A stretch of 64,000 nt of DNA from Alviniconcha marisindica (Eukaryota > Mollusca > Gastropoda > Provannidae). The notes beneath the pieces were generated by a model. The model was not told where the DNA came from, did not search any database, and saw only the letters and a list, made by a program, of their open reading frames with translations. The position numbers and the translations under genes are program-made. The first letter of the stretch is position 1, and each line of letters begins with the position of its first letter. Shown here piece by piece: positions 22,991 to 34,140 of the stretch. The stretch covers positions 325,001 through 389,000 of the forward strand of contig JABMCL010002259.1 in the NCBI GenBank assembly GCA_018857735.1, written 5' to 3'.

Positions 22991-25900
22991 TGTCATTGTC
23001 ACTAGGGTATAGGGTATACTTGTCCAAGATAAGATGCAAGTCAGTGAATCTTCGCAGGTATAAATACCAATCCGGTTTCGCCAATGTGCAAAATGACCAT
23101 TAAGAACAATACAGTCAGTGTGTGGATCGAGTTCTGTCAAAATGTTCTATGTGTCAGACTATGATACAGGCCATATACGTGAACGAAGTTGCAAGCAAAC
23201 AGAACCCGATGCCTTTCCATTCTTCCCCAGCCCCTCCCAACAACGTTGCAGTGCTTGATCAACATCACCCAAGCGGTTCGGGACAGTCGACATTCATTAA
23301 AGGTGACCTGAGATTTTCAGCAATTAAAACAAGAGGGTTATTCAGCAACAAAATCCATTACAAACAACCGCTGACTGCTTGTCGACCACAGAAGGAATTT
23401 GCCAAAGAAGAAAGGGGGAAAAAAATGAAGCAAACTGGCATGCTCCCAATTAAGTGAGAGATATATATAAAGGACCGTGGTTAGTGTTACCGTTATTTAA
23501 AAACCCTTGGGCATACCCGTGAATAACTTTAACGGTACCGAAAACACACTTGTAAGACTTTCTATACGAGCCCAAAAGGAAACTCCCCTCCGCCCTCCCC
23601 CCCGCTGTGTTTCTTAACTACAATCCATCTACGACATTTGGCTGTAAATTCGTATGTTAAGGAATGTGATGTGAATACAGGAATATGATACAAACCACCG
23701 ACTTGAAAATGAGGTGAACCTACTTTTGTTCACTTCCGTTACTTGCGTTCTGTAACCTACTTCTCGACAAAACTGAAAAGCTTAACGGCTACCTTCGAAA
23801 GCACGTTCCAGACAGGCTTCGCTTTCTCCGAAAGTAAGTACCAGTCCCCGAACAAAAATATTTTTTTCAAAGACTATTTTAAAAAATGAAAAAGAAATGG
23901 TGAAAAGAAATTAGGGGTTACTTGGAGACTAGAGCAGTGTATGTAGAATCTAAATGTTTACAGTACCTTGTGGAAGATAGTTTGTGTAGGCTGGTGACAT
24001 GACTTCTCCGCTATCTATGACAAACAAAAGGCAGGCTGTCAAAACACAGAACTCACCCCCGGTCAGTGGCGCCAGCAAGTTTCCTTACCCGTAGACCGCC
24101 TGCTGCACTACCGTATAGCAAGGCATCGCGCGCGTCGTGCCGCACGTGCTAAGGCACTTCGCTAGTCCTACAATGTTCTACTTCAGTTACACAAACACTT
24201 CATGGTTTTTAATCATCAAAAGCTCTGGGTAGACGTCCATTGGGAACCTTAGAAAATAACATATTTAAAAATATTCCACAAGAACCATTTGGATTCCTTC
24301 TGAGGTTTACAAAGCCTTTCTTCAGAGCTCCATTTCTTTAGCTACGATTACCACACGGGGTGGGGTGGGGTGGGGGTGGGGGGGGGGGGGGGGGGGGGGC
24401 ATGGGGACTATATCATTTCATAAAACATATACTGCCTACCACTAAATCAATGTCCATCGTGTACCAGTAAATCAATTCCGACTCCATGATCTACCACAAA
24501 ACGAATCATTAAGTGGTCACTCTTTGCAGAGTTGTCAGATCAAGTATTAGAACACAGGTGGACAGACTGGCAAAGAAATGCAGCAAACACAAAGTAATTG
24601 CAAGACAACGTGTTTTATTCTGAGAGAAGAACATTTCATTCATTGAAACCACACGTTACGCTCAGCTTTAGTGTGGAAAACTATCACTTCAAAAGCACAT
24701 CTATACATGGATCAAGAAACTACACAAGACAAAACAAAAGATATATACAGAGAGCAAGGATTTCGGTTAACTCGCATTCAAAACGAGAAATTAAATTTTC
24801 GCTATCTGTTCAAACTCTTCCATGACCTTTATTATGTCCTTTTTTCTATGATATAATGATATAAAGTTCTAACCCGACTGAATAAGAACTTCCCTAGAAA
24901 ATGCACCTTTCTGTTTCTTGCTCTTCTTTTTCGTTTATCACAACACCGCTGTGATCTTAAAATTTGTAAAGGTTACCCAAACTAGCATGAAAGGGTAAAG
25001 CCAGATGAAGGTTGTCACACAAAGTTTCAAAGATCTCACTTAAAATTAAATGGACAAAAATCACATACATGTATTTTGGGGGGAGTACAGAAGCGTGCAA
25101 GATATTATTTTACTTTAATACAAGCCTAATTCACACAAAATATTTTGCGTGTGATTTTGTCCCTGCACATGTTTGAACTTGATCCGAGAAAATACAATAA
25201 TTATATACCTGTTTAAAAAAGTCAATTTTAATTATTTATTTTTTACCTCTTTGACGTCCCCGTGACCTTGACATTGCATCATAGTCAGGAAACCAAAGCT
25301 ACACATGCAAGTGTACAGCTCAGGTGATCAGCATGCCAAGTTTGCAAAACCTCGTTTACACACAGCCTCTCAGAAACGTTAGCGAAACGTTCTGTCAAGA
25401 GGTTGGTCCAACAGTCATCCGCGCAAACTCGCTTGATTTTATAACCCCGATATAACCCTATCCTAAGCAGCTGACTAGGCTCAAAGTACCAACTATCTAG
25501 CATGCTAGATTTTATTTTTTGTGACAATGGAGAACTAAGGAAATGACTAAGTCAAATCTAATTATATATCTGCGTTCTTCAAGATCACAGCAGCGCCAAA
25601 TTGGCCAAAATAGACCACTTAGTCTTGTGGTCAGCAATTGTTTTAACTTTGGTCTAAATTTAGTTTCATGGAAAGGGCAAAGTTCCTCTATGGAATGAAA
25701 TTAACTTGATTCCCCTAAAAGCGCGGATTTCTTTGAAAACGTTATTCTCCCGTTCCACTATATAGCATCTACTAACGTAAAAGAAGGGAGGGGAAAAAAC
25801 CGAGTGGGGAAATGATTTCTTTATTTTTATAAAAATATGCTTTTTAGCACGTAACATTTTCGTCTGTCCAATGGAGTCATTTTGTTCTTTTCGAAACACT

Positions 25901-27021
25901 TTTGCTTGAATTTTAAGTGACATTTTAATTAACCACATTTCTGCATAAACATAAGACGGCTTCATAGAACCTTGTGTTTTCGTTGGGACTGAATGAAATG
26001 TTCCTTTCTGAACCATCACAGATTGCGAAAGCATAGCCACAGTGCAAACATTCTGTTCTAAGCCTTGGGTGGTGGTTACAGGCTGGAATAAATACTGCAA
26101 TGTGTGACACCAAAGTGACAGTTCAACCACACTCCACAACAGTCAACGACAACGACTCCAATCATGGTCTTTGTCCACAGACATTTCAGGTGCAGACACA
26201 AGACACAACAACAGCCATGAAGACTGCAAGACGCACTACACAAAATACAACGTTGTGGCTGAGGACAAAACTTGATGAAAAACAAAGCGTAATGTTCGAG
26301 CTCATTATGACACTTTATATTAAACAAAACATGACAGAGGACTAAGTTACTATTTCCATTCTCTATTATTTCAGACATATGCATCATGATGGACGCGTGG
26401 AAGTTGCAGTATGAGATTATGCGAATTTCTTTTTTCCAGGAGAGTAAATCATCTGTACATGGCTTCAAAGTGATATAACAGATTTACAATTAAGATCGTT
26501 TACAAGAAGACGGATGTCTATCACCTGGACACCGTTTTTACGATTCCCTTCAACAAACATTCTTTGAGCCCTGGCATAATGGATGCCACTTATAAACTAG
26601 GAAAAACAGGGAGCTTAGAAGTGGAAGAGAATGAATTCAACAAACCATTCCTTTTCATAGTAACGTTTTCTTTTCGCATTAGAATAATCGACCCCCTCAC
26701 CAAAAGATGTAGATCCACATATACAAAACAAACAAACACAGAAACTGAGACAAAAGAAAATCCGTAAATGTGTGTGAGAAAGGCAGGGAAAGTGGCGATC
26801 TCTTCAAAGCAATGCCGATTTCAAAATCATGGACAGAAACAGCAGACCAGTTGTCTGCGTTACAGAAAACACTTCGAACCTTTCAGCCCAAACGTGAAAT
26901 AAATATGACTGTAGACACACGGGGGACACACACACAAACTAAAAAACCCAAACAAAATCCAGAAACAAACGGTGTTAAGGGACGAAACGGCGAAGCAGAC
27001 CAACGGGAAGCCGTTACTCAC

Positions 27022-27178
27022 ATGTGACTGCTGGGATGTAGGGCTGTTGCTGTAGCTGCATGAGGGTGGCTTGGTGGTAGGGTCCTGCCTGCAGCGCGGG
27101 TTGATAAACGGGTATCCCACTCTTGCCTAGGTTAGTGCCGTCCACCGCCACCCGTTTATAGGGCGGGACTAGGCCCAG
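27022..27178 (-). CDS. mbl: muscleblind exon: LPPYKR region and Gln-rich tail
   Basis: A 157-nt exon starts in phase 0 and ends in phase 1. It encodes LGLVPPYKRVAVDGTNLGKS, GIPVYQPALQAGPYHQATLM and QLQQQPYIPAVT. VPPYKRVAVDG corresponds to LPPLPKRPALE of vertebrate MBNL1, and VYQPALQ...MQLQQQ to FQYQQALANMQLQQ, so this is the conserved C-terminal region that helps dimerisation and localisation in the family. The acceptor TATAGCCTCAG|CTG and donor ACAT|GTGAGT are strong. If the donor is not used, the frame closes at once with C-E-stop, giving a short alternative C-terminus VTCE. PPYKR may act with the upstream KKRPR cassette as a two-part nuclear signal. Confidence 0.88.
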
Positions 27179-28056
27179 CTGAGGCTATACAGGGGGGGGG
27201 AAACAGTCCGGGTCAGTCCAGTAAGAAGCGTCGCGCTCTTAAGCAAGGACAATCAACACAACACAAGCCCCCCCCCCCCCCCCCCCCCCCCCCCCCCTTT
27301 TTTTTTTTTTTTGGATCAGTTAGATTTATCGTTAACCACTGCCCGTAAATCAACTTGACAATTTTTGGTCATTGCATGTATTTCCGCCCCCTCTCCAGCA
27401 GAGGAAAAGAAAGTCAAACAACACCCACTTCTAAAACTGGCCTACGACAGCACTGCCTTTCTCTTCTTAGCAATTAGATATTTAACAGAGAAGAACTGGG
27501 TTAATAAACAGACCCACCGACAAAAAAGAAATGTTACAGAATCTAGCCAGAATAATGAAACAAAAAAGTTACAGATACAGAGAATGTGGTATAGCTCAGT
27601 CTACAATGTTCAATATATTTGTAAATAGATAACAAAAAGAAAAAAAGTCTCTGATCACATTGCAGAATCACATGACAAGCGTAACACGGTGGAAACACGT
27701 CTACAAATTTTTGTAACACCGCCAAGAAGACCAGACTCTAAGCTGGCATATGGATATATTGCATTGCACTGAAAACCACCAATGACAGGCATTTCTTCAC
27801 AAAGCGAACTGTCATGCATCAAGGCTCGTGAAAACGTGACGCCGTGGAGGAAAAAAAAAAAGATAAGGAAAGACTTTTACCAATCAGAAAGAAAAACCAG
27901 ACGAGAAGGATTCCGAGGAAACATAAAATCAGATCTACAAAGCAAGATAAAAAGAGAAAGAGCTATGAATACTCGTCATGTGACTGTGCAACTCATCTTT
28001 AATTCAAAAAGCATTTCTACAGCTACATGCAAAGCATCATGGGAAAAAAAAAGTAC

Positions 28057-28110
28057 CAGAACAAGATCTTCGGCAGGGTCGCGAGGTCGTTTTTTGCTCG
28101 CGGTCAGGAC
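28057..28110 (-). CDS. mbl: candidate muscleblind 54-nt cassette exon (nuclear localisation)
   Basis: A 54-nt in-frame segment encodes VLTASKKRPRDPAEDLVL. It lies between the finger 3/4 exon and the LPPYKR exon, exactly where vertebrate MBNL1 has its 54-nt regulated exon (18 residues with a LKRPLEATFDL core). Both neighbouring junctions are phase 0, so inclusion or skipping keeps the frame. KKRPR is a plausible nuclear localisation signal that could pair with PPYKR in the next exon. The acceptor GTGGTTGAG|GTC has almost no pyrimidine tract and the donor CTG|GTACTT is below consensus. Weak sites are expected of a regulated exon. A branch-point-like TACTAAT lies 19-25 nt upstream of the exon. 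Using the earlier TTAG would give a 69-nt version with PQVVE in front. The call is by position, length and peptide similarity only. Confidence 0.7.
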
Positions 28111-28140
28111 CTCAACCACTTGCGGCTAATTAGTATGCAC

Positions 28141-28220
28141 AGCGCATGATGGCATTGGCCAATGAAATGTCAGCGGCATGGCGGGTTGCGGCACAGACAA
28201 CAGCAAGCAGCAAGGCATGG
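28141..28220 (-). promoter_or_regulatory. YGCY cluster upstream of the cassette exon
   Basis: In transcript sense nine YGCY tetramers (TGCT, TGCC, CGCT) fall within about 80 nt, including the run CTTGCTGCTTGCTG. YGCY is the established MBNL binding motif, and in vertebrates MBNL binding upstream of the equivalent MBNL1 exon represses it. Autoregulation here is inferred. Confidence 0.5.
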
Positions 28221-29171
28221 CGGGGGTGATGAAAATAAAAAAAAGAGGCACCATCGATAAAGTTCGTCATCATGCAAATATAATAACGTTTTGTGGTTAA
28301 ACTCCTTCACAAAAAGCAATATGTTGAAGAGACATCATGCTGGTGATGGATGGCAACTCAGTGCTGGAAAGGACCAGAGATTGCTTGCTTCCTCCCCCAC
28401 TACTGAACAGACAGAAACAATCAAATCAAAAGACAGAAACAAGCGGAGGCCTGGCTCGAGGAAATAAAACGGGGCCACAAATTGTGGGGCGGAAAGGTTT
28501 CCTTTCTTCGTGGTCAGTACAAAAGCTACAGATTATTTGAAAACAAATCACATACATCCCGTGTATACAAGTGCAACACCTTTATAAAGGGAGAGAAAGG
28601 AGCGACGATATGGGCGATGGGGTGGGGTGGGGTGGGGGGGGGGGTGTAAGTGTGTGGCTGGGTGTTTGTTAGAAGATTAAACATATATCAGTTGGAGAAA
28701 GAAAAAGAGGAACCACAAGTATTAGTTTCAACTCCTGAACGTCTGACAAAATGCGGAATTTTGTAATGACTGACGAGGGGCCGGGCAGGGAGTGGGGTGC
28801 TACTTGGAAGCACTAAAAGAAAAGGGCTGGAAAACCTTCACTGTCCACACCTACAAGTCCACTTTCTGTCCATTTACACAAATTACACAATGCTGTCAAC
28901 ACTAAGCATCCCGATTGGTACTGGAGTGGCGGGTGTGCGCTTAAAGCATATGGTGAGGTTTGGAAATCAAGGCAGAATCAATTGAAAGAGGAAAGCTTTC
29001 AGTAAGACTCGATGAGGCTTGGGGGAGTCGATAAATCTCTGAAAAACAAAAAAGCCAGTTAAATAAATTTATATATATATATAAAAAAAATATAAAAAAA
29101 AACCAAAACAAGGGGCACTGCCAAATTCCTCCGTTAAACCTTGCGACTAGTGCATTGCGTTCGGTACGTTT

Positions 29172-29207
29172 CTAAGGGTAGGGCAGCACTGGCCCTTGTG
29201 CAACGCT
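29172..29207 (-). CDS. possible alternative stop-containing exon
   Basis: A strong acceptor (TGCTTTTTTTCCCTTTCTCCCAG) is followed by AGC GTT GCA..., which in phase 0 after the finger 3/4 exon reads SVAQGPVLPYP and TAG. The peptide loosely resembles IPQAVLPPLP of vertebrate MBNL1. If used as a terminal exon it would give a protein ending after finger 4. No convincing donor follows. It could equally be a decoy acceptor. Confidence 0.2.
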   Translation of the reverse strand, partial: SVAQGPVLPYP

Positions 29208-30240
29208 CTGGGAGAAAGGGAAAAAAAGCACAGTTTATGAGATTAGACATACACGTGTTCGCATGATGGAGAAAAAGCTATCATCTCCGCCCAAAAGCCG
29301 CCAGAGGGCCCAGGAAGCAGAGACACGAGCTGCATGCGGCGAGCCACGCGTCCGTGTGCACTGCAGGAGGGCCGCGTTCTTGCCGCGTTCCCGGCCACCC
29401 CTTAAGCTCATGGGCGGAGATCAGTTGGCAAGTTCAAGGTCAGAGACTGACATACAGGGGCAGCCAGTTGCAGGCCCTGGTGACCACTCTCCTGTGTGAT
29501 GTCATTGTTACCATGGTCACCAGGACGCTGCACCTGGCTGCAAAGCGGCTGACAGATGCGCAACGGCCTCCACACCTACCTGGTCTGACGCACGTGCACA
29601 CATTTCTGTCCTCCTATATCACTCCCCACCTACAAGTCCAAACACTGCACATAACACTCCAAGTCACACTTGTGTTTAGGCGCACAGGTATCAAACTACA
29701 TTTTTACCACTAATGCATTATCATTTTAATGCATACAGAAGTCCATAACCACTGTTTCTTTTCTTCTCTCTTACAAGCGGCTAAATAACCTTTTAGGTGT
29801 ACCATTTCTCTTTCCCGCTTTGAAATGATCCCAAAAAATGTAACAGTTCCTTCGGGAACTGGAAAAGTGACGGTGGATGGGGTGATATCACAGTGACACT
29901 GCCTCACCAGCTGATTTCAACCAAATCTGGCCCATAAGCTGACAAAAGTCTCGGTTTCTCGCACCTGCTTTGCACACATATTTCGTGTAAATGTTTTCAC
30001 CACTGGAGATCAAAAGAAAAAAGCGCTTGGAGTGGGGGAGGAGGGGGGGAGGGGGCGGGGCAGGTAGCTTGTTGTTTGGGAGACAAAGATGCACAAAGAT
30101 GTGATCCTTTTTCTCTGACAGCCGACCAGACGGGACAGGGGGAGCGGAGTATTCTGGTGAGCGTCAGATCCAGCTGAAAATCAGGCACAACTTTCAGAGC
30201 ATCACCAAATTTATATCGCAAGCAACTAAAGCAGAGAAGG

Positions 30241-30272
<32 letters not shown>

Positions 30273-31932
30273 AAAACCAAACAAGAAATAGAAACAGAAA
30301 ATGCCCTACTGGCGAAATAAAGCAAAGCAAAAACTTCAAGCTGCACAACTCAGGGCTTGGTACATCGACAAGTGGCTGCCTTCAGTACACTGCACTGGGG
30401 ATGGCAAGATGGCCAATCAGACGGCAGAGACGACCGACGGGGAGGGGGCGGGGGGGAGGGGCGGGCGTGCATGCTGCCCTCTGAACTGTGACCACCAAAA
30501 GCACAAAGCGAGCGAGGCATCCCGTGCAAAGCCGAGCATCCAGGCTCCAGACACCCGAAGAAAGCCGCGTCAAGATGCGTCATCATACTGCCACGTCAGA
30601 CCAACGGCTAACAGAAAATAGCAAGGTGAGTCTCAGCATGCATACAGAAAGTGTATAGTATCTCAATCATCATTAGATGCAATATTAAAACGAAAAAAAA
30701 AGAGAAAAAAGTTAAAGCAGAGATTTCAAAAATGCAGAGACAGCAGAAAATAGAGAAAGGAAGGAGAGTAAAAAAAAAAAAAAAAAAAAGGAGAGAGAGA
30801 GCGCCCTCGGTAAAAGTCTCAACTTGAATCACCTGAAGGAAAGAAACCCAACATTTAAAGAGATGGTAGACGTACCATTTTAGCGAGGGCCACAAACTAC
30901 CGAGCGAAACGATCTGCACTATGCAGTTCCACTTAGAAACAGACTCGTGTTTGTTCTGGGTTTAAATTTTGTTTCTTTTTTGTTGTTTCTTTTTTTTAAA
31001 AATTAGAAACTCTGTGTTCCTGCGTGCTATGAACACAGGTGGTGGTTTGTTTTAAGGATCTTCCTCCTGTGGACCGTTTCACAGACTGTGTTGCGTTTCT
31101 TTCTCCGCAGCGTGACTAAGGCAACCCTTGGGCCCGAAGACCCGGGTGGTGGGGAAGCTCTGTGTGGCTAGCCTGGCGGCGCTACTCTTTCACTGTCTTC
31201 CTGCCCCTGGCAGTGGTCATTCCGCGGCCGGACGGGTCAAAACTGAGAGGGAAGGCAAAAATGTTTATGGTTCCGACGAGGCAAAAGGGTCGCAGCACGC
31301 CAGGTGTATTTCGGGAGGGAGGAAGATGTAATGGAAGCCAAAACGATCAGCAATTTTTGAAAAACAAAACAAAAACCAAAAAAACTGACATTACAGCGGA
31401 GAAGATCCCATTCCAGATCTGACGACTACACCGACAAACACCCCGACGACGAAAACGCGCAAGTTGTGGAGTCTCGCTCACTCGCTTTCTTCTCTGACCG
31501 CCATTCATAGCCACCTGAACACAGCGACGCTGATGATGCCCATTGCCAGAACAGAGCTCCCTGACAACCACTCCCCGAGGGCGGCAAAGACAGAGAGGGA
31601 CACTGGCAGAGTTGGGGGTGGGGGTGGGGGAAGGGGCGGGGTGGCAACAGGCGGTAAGGCGACAGGCAGTGAGCATCCACCAATAGCACAGCAGGAGAAA
31701 GTGTCAGATGTTACAAAGCACAAAAAGGACCGGAAAGAGAATGGAAAGATAAAATATATATATATATATAAAAAATAAAAATAAAAAATAAATTAAAAAA
31801 AAGCCGAGGGGGAAAAAAAAGGAAAAAAAAAAAGGAAAAAAAAAAGGAAAAAAAAAGAAAAAAGGAGGAGACAGAGTGAGACAAAGTGAAGAGAGAGAGC
31901 GGCAAGGCGGAGGACGTGAGAAGCGACCCTAC

Positions 31933-32187
31933 CACGCTGTGGGCGGGGCCTGAGCCAGAGGGCGGAGCGGCGTTAGCTCGTTGCTGAGCGGCCTTTATCT
32001 GAGACTGGAGGTGGGCCGGAGGGTGAAAATATCTACACGAATCCCGTGTACACTTGTTCTTTACATAATCCATACACACCGTCACCTGGTTGTCCCCACA
32101 ATCCACCGTTACATTTTCCGTTGGGTGTGCGTAGCGACAGTCGCTAGGCTGTCGTGAGCATGTACCTCTCTGAAATTCTCGACATAC
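31933..32187 (-). CDS. mbl: muscleblind exon: zinc fingers 3 and 4
   Basis: This 255-nt exon (85 residues, phase 0 at both ends) encodes a complete tandem CCCH pair. Finger 3 is [21 protein letters not shown] (CX7CX6CX3H, residues 2-21), followed by a spacer [14 protein letters not shown]. Finger 4 is [19 protein letters not shown] (CX7CX4CX3H, about residues 37-55). [16 protein letters not shown], the conserved helix after finger 4, follows, then a short Ala/Pro/Gly tail. In the family this pair binds YGCY RNA with antiparallel finger packing. The acceptor GTCGTTGCAG|GTA and donor GTG|GTAGGG are clear. All eight metal ligands are present, so the pair looks functional. This is the best supported exon in the window. 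Confidence 0.97.
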
Positions 32188-32716
32188 CTGCAACGACCCC
32201 AGAGAGACAGGCTGATGATGACAGACCACCGAGCTCACGGAATTTAATATCTACAACTCACGCACCAGGGCCCCGTACTCGGAAATCATAGTTCTTCCTT
32301 CCTTTCTCTCTCTCTCTCTCTCTCTCCCCCTCTCTCTCAGAACAAAAAAAGCAAGTTCGAATTCATGTATAAGTAGTTCTTCCTCTCCTTCTTTCGTGCG
32401 GACCAGCAGCCGAACGAGTCTGTCGGCTAGACAAGTAAACATGCACAGCTAGGATGCCCAGTCACTGCACCAAGAATCCGCCTTGGTGCAGGTCAGTGCA
32501 GGGTGCCAGGCGGGGAAGGAGGTCCCTCAAGTGTGCAGACATAGGGCGGTGAGGCAGAGAATGAACCCCCAAGCTGTCGCAATCCACCCCGCAGCCGTCC
32601 AGCTAACCCCGCCGGCTGTCCAACGTTCACGTCACGAGCTGTCAAGACGGTTAGTTAGTCAGGTCCAGGGCGTTAAAGTCCCCTCGGGGTCACCTCAAGA
32701 CGGCGTCAAAACAGAA

Positions 32717-33072
32717 ACACAAGCTTCCCCTTTATTTGGAACAACTTCTGATTTTCTTTTGATTTGTTCTTTACACAGAAACACAAGCTTCCCCTTTGAT
32801 TGGAACAACTTCTGATTTTCTTTTGATTTGTTCTTTACACAGAAACACAAGCTTCCCCTTTGATTGGAACAACTTCTGATTTTCTTTTGATTTGTTCTTT
32901 ACATAGAAACACAAGCTTCCCCTTTGATTGGAACAACTTCTGATTTTCTTTTGATTTGTTCTTTACATAGAAACACAAGCTTCTCCTTTTATTGGAACAA
33001 CTTCTGATTTTCTTTTGATTTTGTTTTTACATAGAAACACAAGCTTCCCCTTTGATTGGAACAACTTCTGAT
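32717..33072. repeat. 64-bp minisatellite, about six copies
   Basis: The unit starts ACACAAGCTTCCCCTTTGAT and includes TCTGATTTTCTTTTGATTTG. Copies differ by a few substitutions, and each carries an AAGCTT site. Confidence 0.95.
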
Positions 33073-33212
33073 AAAACATTTTTTACACGAGTGAATAGGC
33101 GGTGTTTTGTAACTCGAAGTCAGTGGTCTGAACAAATAAATAAAGACGCAATGATTAACCCCTCCCCCCCCCTCCCAGTCTCTCCCGCACCCCCTCCCTC
33201 TGCCTAACAGTC

Positions 33213-34140
33213 TTACTCCTCAGTATGGATCGAGCAAACTGGCCAGATCCTAACACTAACAGTCTTACTCCTCAGTATGGATCGAGCAAACTGGCCAGAT
33301 CCTAACACTGTCTTACTCCTCAGTATGGATCGAGCAAACTGGCCAGATCCTAACACTAACAGTCTTACTCCTCAGTATGGATCGAGCAAACTGGCCAGAT
33401 CCTAACACTAACAGTCTTACTCCTCAGTATGGATCGAGCAAACTGGCCAGATCCTAACACTAACAGTCTTACTCCTCAGTATGGATCGAGCAAACTGGCC
33501 AGATCCTAACACTGTCTTACTCCTCAGTATGGATCTAGCAAACTGGCCAGATCCTAACACTAACAGTCTTACTCCTCAGTATGGATCGAGCAAACTGGCC
33601 AGATCCTAACACTAACAGTCTTACTCCTCAGTAACACTAACAGTCTTACTCCTCAGTACGGATCGAGCAAACTGGCCAGATCCTAACACTAACAGTCTTA
33701 CTCCTCAGTATGGATCGAGCAAACTGGCCAGATCCTAACACTAACAGTCTTACTCCTCAGTATGGATCGAGCAAACTGGCCAGATCCTAACACTAACAGT
33801 CTTACTCCTCAGTATGGATCGAACAAACTGGCCAGATCCTAACACTAACAGTCTTACTCCTCAATTTGCATCGAGCAAACTGGCCAGATCCTAACACTAA
33901 CAGTCTTACTCCTCAATTTGGATCGAGCAAACTGGCCAGATCCTAACACTGTCTTACTCCTCAGCATGGATCGAGCAAACTGGCCAGATCCTAACACTAA
34001 CAGTCTTACTCCTCAGTATTGATCGAACAAACTGGCCAGATCCTAACAGTCTTACTCCTCAGCATGGATCGAGCAAACTGGCCAGATCTTAATACTAACA
34101 GTCTTACTCCTCAGTACGGATCGAGCAAACTGGCCAGATT
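33213..34140. repeat. 52-bp minisatellite, about eighteen copies
   Basis: The unit contains AACAGTCTTACTCCTCAGTA and GGATCGAGCAAACTGGCCAG. Most copies are 52 bp. Several lack the AACAGT-containing segment and are shorter, and one is a partial insertion near 33630. Substitutions increase toward the right end. Confidence 0.96.

Larger units (their letters stand above)
20868..27021 (-). other. mbl: muscleblind intron between LPPYKR exon and Ala-rich exon
   Basis: A 6.2-kb intron containing a SINE-tail-like fragment near 21800-21900, a minisatellite at about 22320-22990, a poly-G run at 24381-24399 and otherwise A/T-rich unique sequence. No coding exon was recognised. Confidence 0.7.
27179..31932 (-). 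other. mbl: muscleblind intron(s) after fingers 3/4, containing the 54-nt cassette
   Basis: A 4.75-kb interval split by the candidate cassette exon at 28057-28110. It contains a C30/T run at 27268-27312, poly-A at 30241-30269, a YGCY cluster at 28141-28220 and a strong orphan acceptor at 29208. Several A/T tracts lie next to the finger 3/4 donor. Confidence 0.7.

Noticed and set aside
22294..23103. A 269-codon plus-strand open frame, with two other long frames overlapping
   Set aside because: It is produced by a 53-54 bp minisatellite that stays open in several frames. The peptide is a repeated Cys/His-Thr-Ala-Ser string whose apparent Cys/His spacing is accidental.
31128..31331. 67-codon plus-strand frame with a signal-peptide-like start (KLCVASLAALLFHCLPAPG)
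   Set aside because: It is antisense within a muscleblind intron, with no family resemblance and no supporting splice or polyadenylation signals.
33213..34140. Regular direct repeats resembling a CRISPR array
   Set aside because: The repeats are contiguous with no unique spacers, and the context is a eukaryotic intron.
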